Source of the DNA: JARRQJ01 sp963810615
GTDB lineage: Bacteria; Pseudomonadota; Gammaproteobacteria; DRLM01
Direction: 5' to 3'
Assembly: GCA_963810615.1 (NCBI GenBank)
Contig: CAWEOA010000007.1
Span: 186,001 to 250,000, forward strand
DNA: 64,000 nt
Part shown: piece after piece, positions 56,352 through 64,000 of the stretch
How the letters are laid out: each line of letters starts with the position of its first letter
Numbering within the stretch: the stretch's first letter is position 1
Position numbers and translations under genes: made by a program
Notes under the pieces: model-generated
Databases searched by the model: none
What the model saw: only the letters and a program-made list of their open reading frames with translations
What the model was told of the DNA's origin: nothing

Positions 56352-57110
56352 TCATTGCGCATAATCGTTATAGAATTGCCGGGCGATGCGTCCGCTGCGC
56401 CCTCCGCGCAATAGCGCAAATTGCTTGGCGGCTTCGTGCAGCGGCGTCCGATCACCGCGATAGTCGGCAAAATAATGGTCGACGATGGCGAGATATTCGT
56501 CCTGATTGATGGGATAAAAGGACAGCCACAAACCGAAACGATCGGAGAGCGAGATCTTTTCTTCGATCGCTTCGGGGAAGTGGATTTCGCCGCCAACTAG
56601 TTTGGCCGCTTGATTCTCTTCCATGTATTCCGGCAGCAAATGGCGGCGGTTGGACGTTGCATAGACCAGTACATTGTCCGGCGGCAGCTCCACGGAACCT
56701 TCCAATACGCTCTTCAAGGCCTTGTAGCCCGGTTCGCCGGCTTCGAAGGAGAGATCGTCGCAGAATACCAGGAAGCGTTGGGGGAGATCGCGGATGTCGT
56801 CGACGATCTCCGGCAGATTGACCAGATCATCCTTGTCCACTTGGATCAGGCGTAGACCGCGCTGCTGATAAGCGTTGAGCAGCGCCTTGATCAATGAGGA
56901 CTTTCCGGTGCCGCGTGCTCCCCACAGCAGGGCGTTATTGGCGGGCGATCCGTCGAGAAAACGCTCGGTGTTGCGTTGCAGTTGATCTTTCTGCCTGTCG
57001 ATGCCCAGCAGATCAGCGAGGCATATCGGATCTAGGTGCTGTACCGGTCGGAGATATTCCTTGCGCGGCCGCCATACCGCAGCCTTGATAGTGTTCCAAT
57101 CGATGATCAT
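56352..57110 (-). CDS. DUF815-family P-loop ATPase (COG2607)
   Basis: A 252-residue AAA+-like ATPase. Walker A is GARGTGKS (64-71), Walker B is FLVFCDDLSFE, and a sensor-like VYATSNRRHLLPEYM follows. The domain preceding them (WRPRKEYLRPVQHLDPICLADLLGIDRQKDQL) and the C-terminal ARQFYNDYA are typical of the DUF815 family. Its role is unknown; the family is widespread in Proteobacteria. The ATG at 57110 gives the family's N-terminus; an open upstream frame adds unrelated residues. It is divergent from the surE-pcm gene. Confidence 0.85.
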   Translation of the reverse strand: MIIDWNTIKAAVWRPRKEYLRPVQHLDPICLADLLGIDRQKDQLQRNTERFLDGSPANNALLWGARGTGKSSLIKALLNAYQQRGLRLIQVDKDDLVNLPEIVDDIRDLPQRFLVFCDDLSFEAGEPGYKALKSVLEGSVELPPDNVLVYATSNRRHLLPEYMEENQAAKLVGGEIHFPEAIEEKISLSDRFGLWLSFYPINQDEYLAIVDHYFADYRGDRTPLHEAAKQFALLRGGRSGRIARQFYNDYAQ

Positions 57111-57399
57111 GCCTTGCCCATATTGATGATGTTCGGCGCCGGCCTGTTTGCGCTTATTCCGTCGCGGCCGAGCATTAACGGTCGGGGATACGTCCATGCT
57201 TGCGGCGGGGTGTGGCGTCGCCGCAAGCAGTCGTTTCCGGACCATAGTGTATGCTATTGCGCCCAATGTGGTGAATGAATGCGGTCTTTCTTGGCTGCAA
57301 ATTCGGTGTGAGTGCTTTTCTCCTACATTATGCCGATTTCAAGTATGATTGCACCCTTGGGAGTGGGGGAGTTCCAACGGTGGTAAGGCTTGTACCGGC

Positions 57400-58812
57400 A
57401 TGAAGATTCTAGTCAGTAACGACGACGGTTATCGCGCGCCAGGCGTGGCGGCATTGGCCCGAGCCATGGCGCAATTGGGGGAGGTGACTGTGGTCGCCCC
57501 CGAGCGCAACCGCAGCGGCGCCAGCAACTCCCTGACCCTCGAGCATCCGCTGCGCGTGCAGCAGGGTGATAACGGCTATTTCTACGTGGATGGGACGCCT
57601 ACCGATTGCGTGCATCTGGCGATCACCGGCCTGCTCGAGCAGGAGCCGGACCTGGTAGTGTCCGGGATCAATGCCGGTGCCAATCTCGGCGACGACGTGC
57701 TGTATTCGGGGACGGTAGCGGCGGCCATCGAGGGAAGGTTTCTCGGCCTGCCGGCCGTAGCCGTTTCCCTGTTGGGTGCGGCGCCCCATCATTATGCGAC
57801 CGCCGCCGAGGTGGCCAAGCGCGTGGTGATACGTTTGCAGTCGCATCCCTTGCCCGCGGACACCATTTTAAGCGTCAATGTCCCCGATCTGCCCTGGGAT
57901 GCCTTGGCCGGCTTCGAGGCGACCCGCCTCGGCCATCGCCACAAGGCGGAGCCGGTGATTAAATCCCGGGATCCCCGCGGCCGGGCGATCTATTGGGTGG
58001 GCGCGGCGGGGCCGGAGGAGGATGCCGGATCGGGCACCGATTTCTACGCGGTGGGTCGCGGTTACGTTTCCATCACCCCCTTGCAGGTAGACCTGACCCG
58101 CTACAGCGCATTGGAGACGGTGGCGAGCTGGGTGGAGGGGCTGGGCAGCTTGAGCGGCACTAAACATCGCGGTATCGGTATGACCTCGCAGCGGACGCGG
58201 GATCGGCTCATTGAACGTCTTAAGGAAGAGGGGATCGTCAGCGCCACGGTGTTGGAGGTCATACGCAGCACGCCCCGCCATATCTTCGTGGACGAGGCCC
58301 TGGCCACCCGGGCCTATGATGATACCTCCCTCCCCATCGGTCACGGCCAGACCATCTCCCAACCCTACGTGGTGGCGCGCATGACCGAGGCCTTGCTGCG
58401 GGACGGCCCCCTCAATAAGGTCCTGGAGATCGGTACCGGTTCGGGCTACCAGGCGGCGGTCCTTGCCCAAGTGGCCAAGGAAGTGTTCAGCGTCGAGCGC
58501 ATCGCGGTGCTCATGACCTGCGCGCGGCAGCGCTTTCAAGAGCTGCGCCTGCGCAACATCCGGGTCAAACACGCCGACGGCATGATCGGTTGGCCGGAGC
58601 AGGCCCCGTTCGACGGCATCCTGGCCACGGCCGCCCCCGAAGGGGTCCCGCCGGCCTTGCTGGTGCAACTGGCGATGGGAGGGCGCTTGGTGATCCCGGT
58701 GGGGGATGCGAGTACCCAGTCTTTGGTGATGTTCACGCGTACCCCAGACGGCTATCGGGATGAAGTGTTGGATCAGGTGACGTTTGTACCTATGCGCGCA
58801 GGAACTCAGTGA
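57400..58812 (+). CDS. surE-pcm: Fused SurE 5'-nucleotidase and Pcm protein-L-isoaspartate methyltransferase
   Basis: One 470-residue frame encodes two enzymes that are usually separate adjacent genes. Residues 1 to about 247 are SurE, a metal-dependent nucleoside 5'-phosphatase: N7-D8-D9 metal ligands, NRSGASNSLTL and SGINAGANLGDD. A linker (about 248-260, GSLSGTKHRGIG) follows. From Met261 the chain is Pcm, which repairs isoaspartyl residues with SAM: FVDEALATRAYDDTSLPIGHGQTISQPYVVARMTE and the SAM motif VLEIGTGSGYQAAV. An internal ATG at 58180 lacks a clear ribosome binding site. No stop separates them. The pair is functionally coherent with nearby nlpD-rpoS. yqaA overlaps the stop. Confidence 0.93.
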   Translation: MKILVSNDDGYRAPGVAALARAMAQLGEVTVVAPERNRSGASNSLTLEHPLRVQQGDNGYFYVDGTPTDCVHLAITGLLEQEPDLVVSGINAGANLGDDVLYSGTVAAAIEGRFLGLPAVAVSLLGAAPHHYATAAEVAKRVVIRLQSHPLPADTILSVNVPDLPWDALAGFEATRLGHRHKAEPVIKSRDPRGRAIYWVGAAGPEEDAGSGTDFYAVGRGYVSITPLQVDLTRYSALETVASWVEGLGSLSGTKHRGIGMTSQRTRDRLIERLKEEGIVSATVLEVIRSTPRHIFVDEALATRAYDDTSLPIGHGQTISQPYVVARMTEALLRDGPLNKVLEIGTGSGYQAAVLAQVAKEVFSVERIAVLMTCARQRFQELRLRNIRVKHADGMIGWPEQAPFDGILATAAPEGVPPALLVQLAMGGRLVIPVGDASTQSLVMFTRTPDGYRDEVLDQVTFVPMRAGTQ

Positions 58813-59381
58813 AGATATTCTCCGCCCTGTATGTGCGTGTCATGCGCTGGGCCGCCCATCGTCATGCCCCCTGGTTCCTGGCGGCGCTCAGTTTCGCCGA
58901 AGCGTCATTTTTTCCTATACCGCCGGATGCGATGTTGGCACCCATGGCCCTCGCCAAGCCCAAGGCGGCGTGGGGTTATGCGAGCTTGGCCCTGGTCGCC
59001 TCGGTATGCGGCGGGATGCTCGGCTATACCATCGGCGTATTCGCCTTTGAAGTGGTGGCGCCGTGGCTGCACAGCGCCGGCTATTGGCCCGGTTATCTAC
59101 GCGCGGAGCAATGGTTTAGAGAGTGGGGGGTATGGGCGATCGTGGTGGCGGCGTTCTCACCTATCCCCTACAAGCTGTTTACCATCGCCGCCGGCACCGT
59201 TGCCATGCCGTTTTTACCCTTTGTTCTGGCCTCCGCCGTCGGGCGCGGCTCGCGGTTTTTTTTGGTGGCGGGCTTGATGCGCTGGGGCGGGGAAGGCATG
59301 CAGCGTATTTTGCACGCTTACATCGATAGGTTGGGCTGGGTCATGGTGTTGGCTGTGCTTATCATCTATTTTTCCTTGTAA
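58809..59381 (+). CDS. yqaA: YqaA/DedA-like (VTT-domain) membrane protein
   Basis: A 190-residue SNARE-associated/VTT-type membrane protein. Four or five helices are visible. The family motifs are FAEASFFPIPPDAMLAPMAL with the buried proline run, and FSPIPYKLFTIAAGTVAMPFLPFVLASAVGRGSRFFLVA, with the loop dipping into the membrane. DedA-type proteins are linked to lipid-carrier recycling and proton-driven transport; YqaA itself has no proven substrate. The GTG start overlaps the pcm stop by four bases, so it is co-translated. Gene order pcm-yqaA-nlpD-rpoS is conserved in Gammaproteobacteria. Confidence 0.9.
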   Translation: MKIFSALYVRVMRWAAHRHAPWFLAALSFAEASFFPIPPDAMLAPMALAKPKAAWGYASLALVASVCGGMLGYTIGVFAFEVVAPWLHSAGYWPGYLRAEQWFREWGVWAIVVAAFSPIPYKLFTIAAGTVAMPFLPFVLASAVGRGSRFFLVAGLMRWGGEGMQRILHAYIDRLGWVMVLAVLIIYFSL

Positions 59382-59409
59382 CGAGGAGCATCCCAAGGTC
59401 AGCGGTAAG

Positions 59410-60129
59410 GTGGGTTTACGGAAAAAAATAGCGTGGTTGCCGCTGCTGGTCATGATGGCGGTGACGGCGGGCTGTGGTGGGTTCGTTTACCATCGTGTTC
59501 AGCCTGGAGAGACCCTGTATTCCATAAGCTGGCGTTATGGTCTGGATTACCGCGAAGTGGCGGGATGGAATCGAATCCAATCGCCCTACACCATCTACAA
59601 CGGCCAACTGTTGCGTGTTACGCCACCAGCTGGCGGCAGTCATGCACGGGATGGCGTTCCTGCACCCCACGCGGCTCCCGTCATACAGCGGCCATCCGCC
59701 GCGACCGCAGCGCCACTGATCCGCCCTTCACCGACGGGTTTCGCCGCTGCACCGATAAAATGGCAGTGGCCGGTTCAGGGTCGGTTAGTCCAAACCTTTT
59801 CCAAGACCAATATAGTTCGTAAGGGTATTGATATCGGTGGTAGACCGGGGGAGCCGATACGGGCGGCGGCCTCCGGCAGCGTCGTGTATGCGGGGAGCGG
59901 GCTGTTGAACTACGGCAAGCTCATTATTCTCAAGCACGACGATAACTATTTGAGTGCATACGCTTATAATCGCTCCTTGCTCGTCAAGGAGGGCGATACG
60001 GTGGCGGTCGGTCAGCATATCGCCGATATGGGTAGCAAGGCCGGTGGCGATGCCATGCTCCATTTTGAGATCCGTTATGACGGCCGGCCCATCAATCCAT
60101 TGAAATATCTGCCTCCGGCGCGTCAATAA
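59410..60129 (+). CDS. nlpD: NlpD-type LysM/LytM lipoprotein, amidase activator
   Basis: NlpD activates the periplasmic amidase AmiC during septal peptidoglycan splitting in E. coli. The 239 residues begin with a lipoprotein signal peptide (VTAGC, Cys22). A LysM domain follows (about 27-73, YHRVQPGETLYSISWRYGL), then a Pro/Ala-rich linker and a degenerate M23 domain (about 118-235). The zinc ligands of active LytM enzymes are replaced (RKGIDIGG where HxxxD is expected; LHFEIRY at the end), as in known NlpD/EnvC activators. The likely start is GTG 59410. rpoS follows after 122 bases. Confidence 0.95.
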   Translation: MGLRKKIAWLPLLVMMAVTAGCGGFVYHRVQPGETLYSISWRYGLDYREVAGWNRIQSPYTIYNGQLLRVTPPAGGSHARDGVPAPHAAPVIQRPSAATAAPLIRPSPTGFAAAPIKWQWPVQGRLVQTFSKTNIVRKGIDIGGRPGEPIRAAASGSVVYAGSGLLNYGKLIILKHDDNYLSAYAYNRSLLVKEGDTVAVGQHIADMGSKAGGDAMLHFEIRYDGRPINPLKYLPPARQ

Positions 60130-60149
60130 CCCAACATTAAATACCCCCA

Positions 60150-60180
60150 TTGACAATTCCATTATTTAGCTCTTGATACT
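60150..60180 (+). promoter_or_regulatory. Possible rpoS promoter in the nlpD-rpoS gap
   Basis: TTGACA (60150-60155) is followed after 19 bases by GATACT (60175-60180), four of six to the -10 consensus. Spacing is long, so support is weak. AAGGGAG (60239-60245 region) is the rpoS ribosome binding site. Confidence 0.3.
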
Positions 60181-60251
60181 TTCGGGCAATAGGCTCAATC
60201 TGACCCCTACCGTGACTACAGCTGATAGTTACGTTCGAAAGGGAGTTCTAT

Positions 60252-61211
60252 ATGGACGAATTCGAAGAGCAGTTACCGTCGGAGGACGGATCGGTATCAA
60301 ACATTCTTGAACGCTGGTGGTTGATGGAGGCGGCTGGTCGCGGCAGCAACGAGGAAACATCGCAGCCGGCCAAGTTGAAGACCCCGGCGACAGACCCGAC
60401 ACGCATCTATCTCAGCGAAATCGGCTACAGCCCGTTGCTCAAAGCCGAGGAAGAGGTCTACTATGCGCGACTCGCGCAGCGCGGAGACGTACCGGCCCGC
60501 CAGCGCATGATAGAAAGCAATCTGCGTCTGGTTGTGAAGATCGCCCGCAACTATCTCAATCGTGGCCTGGCTTTTCTCGACCTGATCGAAGAAGGAAATC
60601 TCGGTCTTATCCACGCCGTGAAAAAATTCGATCCGGAAAGAGGATTTCGTTTCTCCACCTATGCGACATGGTGGATACGCCAGACCATAGAACGCGCCTT
60701 GATGAACCAGACGCGCACCGTGCGCCTGCCGATACATATCATCAAACAGATCAACTCCTATGTTCGCGCTTCGCGCTCTTTGGCGCAGCGGCTCGATCAT
60801 GAGCCCAGTTTGGAAGAAGTGGCGCGCGTGCTGCAGAAATCCGCCATGGAAGTCGAGCACATGATGAGCCTTTACGAACGCGAGGTATCCATCGATTCCG
60901 CCGGCGTACAAGATCGTACCCTGTTGGATACCCTGCCCGATGAATCCTGGTCCGATCCCAGCGAAATCCTGCAGGACGCCGAAGTGTCCGCCAATATCGA
61001 TGCCTGGCTGCAGGAATTGAATGACAAGCAACGCGAAGTCGTTGAATATCGTTTCGGACTGCACGGCCGTGAAGCCGCCACCTTGGAAGAAGTGGGCGAC
61101 CGCATTGGGGTTACCCGTGAACGGGTGCGTCAAATCCAATTGGAAGCATTGCAACGCCTGCGGCAAATCATGGATCGTTCCGGCACCTCGGCGGAAACCG
61201 TTTTCGGTTGA
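60252..61211 (+). CDS. rpoS: RNA polymerase sigma factor RpoS
   Basis: RpoS is the master sigma factor of stationary phase and general stress. The 319 residues contain region 1.2 (DPTRIYLSEIGYSPLL), region 2 with the -10-recognition helices (ESNLRLVVKIARNYLNRGLAFLDLIEEGNLGLIHAVKKFDPERGFRFSTYATWWIRQTIERA in pieces), region 3 and region 4 with the -35 helix-turn-helix (TLEEVGDRIGVTRERVRQIQLEALQRLR). The short, acidic N-terminus and lack of region 1.1 separate it from RpoD. Position after nlpD is diagnostic. Confidence 0.97.
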   Translation: MDEFEEQLPSEDGSVSNILERWWLMEAAGRGSNEETSQPAKLKTPATDPTRIYLSEIGYSPLLKAEEEVYYARLAQRGDVPARQRMIESNLRLVVKIARNYLNRGLAFLDLIEEGNLGLIHAVKKFDPERGFRFSTYATWWIRQTIERALMNQTRTVRLPIHIIKQINSYVRASRSLAQRLDHEPSLEEVARVLQKSAMEVEHMMSLYEREVSIDSAGVQDRTLLDTLPDESWSDPSEILQDAEVSANIDAWLQELNDKQREVVEYRFGLHGREAATLEEVGDRIGVTRERVRQIQLEALQRLRQIMDRSGTSAETVFG

Positions 61212-61370
61212 GGGTTTAGTTGCGCAAGCGGATGTAGGCATGTCCGGCACGCTGGTCCGGTTAAGATTTCCTGCCAACAGTTTAAATATGGTCGATTCAT
61301 GGCTATCATGCGTGGCGTCTTGAACTTTATACATGCATGCATGCTCTTATGGATGAAAGATTCCCGTTAC

Positions 61371-61385
61371 GGGAAACGTCGAGGG
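61371..61385. promoter_or_regulatory. Palindrome upstream of the Slp-like lipoprotein genes
   Basis: TTCCCGT-T-ACGGGAA is a perfect seven-base inverted repeat, 70 bases before the next ATG. It may be a regulator-binding site. No U-tract follows, so it is not a terminator. Confidence 0.35.
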
Positions 61386-61455
61386 ATGGGATCCAGATCT
61401 GGTCTCGGCCCCTTGCGGTGGGTATGCGTGCCGTTTTTATGTGGAGGTCGGTTAC

Positions 61456-61965
61456 ATGCCGCGGATCATAGTGCTGTTGTTTGCGCTGGGCTTGAGCGCC
61501 TGTGCCATAGTCCCCCAAGAACTGCGGGTCGCCGAACCCATGGCGGCCACCACGCCGCAGCAGGCGCAATCAGGAAAGCACGACGGCGAGCGGGTGCGCT
61601 GGGGCGGTGTGATTATCCAGACCACGACCCAGACCAATCAGACCTGTTTCGAAATCATGGGCCTGTCATTGGACAGCAGCGCCCAGCCCTTGGCGAACGA
61701 TCAATCCCAGGGGCGGTTTATCGCCTGTGCCAAAGGATTTTATGAGCCGGCCTTATACGCTGCCGGACGTGAAGTCACCTTTATCGGTCAAATCGACGGT
61801 ACCGAAAAACGCAAAGTCGGCGAATACGATTACCAATTCCCGCGGCTGATCGTGGAAGCGGTGCATCTATGGCCGAAGCGCAGCAATATCGTTTATGTAC
61901 CCTATTACGATCCGTTTTGGGATCCGTTCTGGCCATACTACTATCATCCTTATCGTCATCGGTGA
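61456..61965 (+). CDS. Slp-family outer-membrane lipoprotein, first copy
   Basis: A 169-residue lipoprotein: signal peptide with lipobox LSAC (Cys16). The mature chain has the Slp family's beta-rich core, VRWGGVIIQTTTQTNQTCFEIMGLSLDSSAQP, RFIACAKGFYEPALYAAGREVTFIGQIDG and FPRLIVEAVHLWP, followed by a Tyr/Trp/Pro-rich tail (YYDPFWDPFWPYYYHPY). Slp of E. coli is a starvation-inducible outer-membrane lipoprotein; the role of these paralogues is unknown. The ATG at 61456 is behind GGAGG. The second Slp gene starts six bases after its stop. Confidence 0.88.
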   Translation: MPRIIVLLFALGLSACAIVPQELRVAEPMAATTPQQAQSGKHDGERVRWGGVIIQTTTQTNQTCFEIMGLSLDSSAQPLANDQSQGRFIACAKGFYEPALYAAGREVTFIGQIDGTEKRKVGEYDYQFPRLIVEAVHLWPKRSNIVYVPYYDPFWDPFWPYYYHPYRHR

Positions 61966-61970
61966 AGACT

Positions 61971-62462
61971 ATGCTCGTCCGTATTCATCTCGTCGCGTGT
62001 ATGCTGGTGTTGTTGAGCGCATGCGCGGTTACCCCGCCCTTTTCCGATGACTCGCTGCATGGCGTCAATCGTTCCATGCAGCCGGAACAGGCGGTTAAGG
62101 AAAATGCACGGGATGTGCAGGTGATGTGGGGCGGTGTCATCGTCAAGGCCACCAATACCGAGGATCACACCGACTTTGCCGTGCTGTTCTATCCGCTCGA
62201 CAGTTCGCAACGGCCCGATCGAGGGCAGCCGGCCAAGAGTCGTTTCATTGTCCGCTACCACGGTTATCTGGAGACCATGGTATACGCGCCGGGTAGGGAG
62301 ATCACGGTGCTGGGTAAGCTGCAGGGCGTAGAGGAGGGCAAGATCGGGGATGCCCCATATCGTTTTCCAGTGTTGAATGCGGAGCAGCTACACTTGTGGC
62401 CGGTGGGCGATGACTCGCGGGTACGCTTCGGCGTCGGTCTGGGTATCGGCGTGCACATGTAA
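61971..62462 (+). CDS. Slp-family outer-membrane lipoprotein, second copy
   Basis: A 163-residue lipoprotein with lipobox LSAC (Cys18) and the same core as its neighbour: VMWGGVIVKATNTEDHTDFAVLFYPLDSSQRP, RFIVRYHGYLETMVYAPGREITVLGKLQG and FPVLNAEQLHLWP. It lacks the Tyr/Trp-rich tail. The six-base gap and the likeness of the two proteins point to an old tandem duplication expressed as one transcript. Both lie next to rpoS, which fits stationary-phase control. Confidence 0.88.
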   Translation: MLVRIHLVACMLVLLSACAVTPPFSDDSLHGVNRSMQPEQAVKENARDVQVMWGGVIVKATNTEDHTDFAVLFYPLDSSQRPDRGQPAKSRFIVRYHGYLETMVYAPGREITVLGKLQGVEEGKIGDAPYRFPVLNAEQLHLWPVGDDSRVRFGVGLGIGVHM

Positions 62463-62975
62463 TGCGCTGAGGGTAAGCCCAATCGGACTGCCGGCAGATG
62501 AGGCGAGACAGTGTTAAACGGACGGCGGCATTAACTCGCCGCGTTCGGCCGTCATGCCACCGCCATTAGTATATTGTTGTTCGATCATCCGCGCGATGAA
62601 GCGCCCACTCGCAGCATGAAGTTGGATCCTCGACGCAATCGCAGTGATGATATCTGGCATGTGTGAGTAGACGGTCTCGGTTCCAGGTGTCTGTATGCGT
62701 GGCGGGTGTGTTGAGCCGCCTCAGGGCGGCCGATTTAATCCGCGACTGGCGTAGTTCGATCTCTACGCCACCATCGTCTATGCCCGTCATTTCGTCTCAC
62801 TTCCGCGTTATAACCGATTGCGCATGTTCTCGCACTATTGCCGGGAACCCGAGCTATGCATGATGGTCATAACCCGTGTCATTCCTGCAGGTCAAGGGGT
62901 GATATCAAGCGTGGCGGTCGCGCTCGCCCTCCGTCACTCAGCGAATAATATCCGCATCGTCGAAGGAACAACATC
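62463..62975. other. 513-base non-coding stretch between Slp-like and protease genes
   Basis: Several short open frames cross this region, but none has a ribosome binding site or protein-like content. One GC-rich hairpin is visible, GCCGCC (62715-62720) and GGCGGC (62725-62730) with a TCAG loop and a poor U-tract, possibly a terminator. AAGGAA (62963-62968) is the ribosome binding site of the protease gene. Confidence 0.4.
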
Positions 62976-64000
62976 ATGAAACAGAAACGCCGTGGCATCA
63001 TCGGAATATTGATCTTTGTTGCATATGCGACCATGTCGGTTGCTCAGGGAGCGGCGACATGGGTAGAGGGGCCTAACAATCCGAGTCTGGCGCCCATGTT
63101 GAAGAAGGTGCTGCCGGCGGTGGTGAATGTTTCAACGAAATCGCTGGTGTCGGTCGAACAGAATCCACTATTCAAAGATCCTTTCTTCCGCCAATTCTTC
63201 AATGTCCCCAACCGTCCTCAGCAACGCGAGCGGCAAAGCCTGGGTTCCGGAGTCATTGTGGACGCGGGTAAAGGTTATGTTCTCACCAATTATCACGTGA
63301 TCAAGCATGCGCAGGAAATCACCGTGACCCTGCATGATGGCCGGCACTTTCCCGCCAAGATAGTGGGTAAGGATCCCGAAGTGGATCTGGCGGTGCTCCA
63401 CATCAAGGCCGGCGATCTTGTTTCCTTGCCGTTCGGCGATTCGTCCGCCATCCGGGTGGGAGATTTCGTGGCGGCGATAGGCAATCCTTTCGGTCTCGGG
63501 CAGACGGTGACTTCCGGCATCATCAGCGCCCTGGGTCGCAACGGTTTGGGCATAGAGGGATATGAGGATTTCATCCAGACCGATGCCCCGATCAATCCCG
63601 GCAATTCCGGCGGCGCCCTGGTGAATTTTTCCGGACAACTCGTGGGCATCAATACGGCCATCGTCGGTCCCGGGGGCGGTAATGTGGGCATCGGCTTCGC
63701 CATCCCCAGCAATATGGTGAAGGATGACATGGAACAGCTGATCCGCTACGGCAATGTGCGTCGCGGTCAGTTGGGCGTCTATATCCAGGATGTCACGCCG
63801 GACTTGGCCAAGGCCCTCGACCTCACACACACCAGCGGTGCCGTGATTACCAAACTGGCGCAAGGATCTCCCGCCGAGCAGTCGGGACTTGAGATCGGTG
63901 ATGTGATCATTGCGGTTAACGGCGCGGAGATTAAAACCGCAGGGCAACTGCGCAATGCCATCGGCTTGCTGCGGGTGGGCAGCGATGTGACGCTGACGGT
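62976..64000 (+). CDS. DegP/DegQ-family periplasmic serine protease, cut by window end
   Basis: The frame is open to the last base, giving 341 residues of a trypsin-like HtrA protease. An N-terminal signal peptide (about residues 1-27) directs it to the periplasm. The catalytic triad is His107 (LTNYHVIKH), Asp137 (EVDLAVL) and Ser211 (NPGNSGGALV). A first PDZ domain starts near 255 (GQLGVYIQDVTPDLAKAL ... GSPAEQSGLEIGDVIIAVNG). The 3' end, with a second PDZ domain if present, lies outside the window, so DegP, DegQ and MucD cannot be separated. AAGGAA precedes the ATG. Confidence 0.95.
   Translation, partial: MKQKRRGIIGILIFVAYATMSVAQGAATWVEGPNNPSLAPMLKKVLPAVVNVSTKSLVSVEQNPLFKDPFFRQFFNVPNRPQQRERQSLGSGVIVDAGKGYVLTNYHVIKHAQEITVTLHDGRHFPAKIVGKDPEVDLAVLHIKAGDLVSLPFGDSSAIRVGDFVAAIGNPFGLGQTVTSGIISALGRNGLGIEGYEDFIQTDAPINPGNSGGALVNFSGQLVGINTAIVGPGGGNVGIGFAIPSNMVKDDMEQLIRYGNVRRGQLGVYIQDVTPDLAKALDLTHTSGAVITKLAQGSPAEQSGLEIGDVIIAVNGAEIKTAGQLRNAIGLLRVGSDVTLT

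Noticed and set aside
62566..62863. Short open frames on both strands between the Slp and protease genes
   Set aside because: No ribosome binding sites, overlapping one another, no protein-like pattern.

Overview
The window looks like chromosomal core DNA of a free-living Gammaproteobacterium. The evidence is gene order: dapB-carAB-greA, yhbY divergent from rlmE-ftsH-folP-glmM, then tpiA-secG-tRNA-Leu(GAG)-nuoA-N, and surE/pcm-yqaA-nlpD-rpoS. The tpiA-secG-tRNA-nuo arrangement suggests a deep-branching Chromatiales-like lineage. That placement is inferred from synteny only and needs a phylogeny.

Layout. 1-6857: the 3' end of a surface-type protein, a divergent LysR regulator/methyltransferase pair and several small or membrane proteins, ending in a lipoprotein metallo-beta-lactamase-fold hydrolase. 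6858-10503: a loose accessory stretch holding a 35-residue membrane protein candidate, a HAD phosphatase, an SPW-repeat membrane protein behind an FNR-type box, a truncated RibD/DHFR-like fragment and an orphan 280-residue protein. 10896-23178: transporters (SLC13, SulP, CPA2 antiporter), a DUF1461/CPBP membrane pair, a TlpA-like thioredoxin, a protein-E-like secreted protein, a ferritin-like protein of the encapsulated-ferritin (EncFtn) type with no encapsulin nearby, an O-methyltransferase, an alpha/beta hydrolase with a cysteine nucleophile, a DEDDh exonuclease and YqcC. 23353-39705: housekeeping genes for lysine/cell wall, pyrimidine/arginine precursor, folate and amino-sugar synthesis, proteolysis, rRNA methylation and secretion. 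Two non-core genes interrupt dapB and carA, one of them frameshifted. 39916-54686: a complete 14-gene respiratory complex I operon. 55015-64000: a PEP-CTERM protein behind a sigma-54-type promoter, an OmpA-like barrel, a DUF815 ATPase, a fused SurE-Pcm polypeptide, YqaA, NlpD, RpoS, two tandem Slp-family lipoproteins and a DegP/DegQ-type protease cut by the window end.

How the genes fit together. Complex I feeds the respiratory chain, and FNR-type boxes at two accessory genes suggest oxygen-responsive control. The surE-pcm, nlpD, rpoS, slp-like and degQ-like cluster is a stationary-phase, protein-repair and envelope-stress neighbourhood. The most unusual items are the EncFtn without a partner shell and its paired operator-like sites, the SurE-Pcm fusion, the 15-copy heptanucleotide tract ending 13 nt before folP, the sigma-54 promoter at the PEP-CTERM gene, and the orphan protein at 9661-10503. 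I found no CRISPR array, prophage, intact insertion sequence or rRNA. I did not identify a clearly new multi-gene system.
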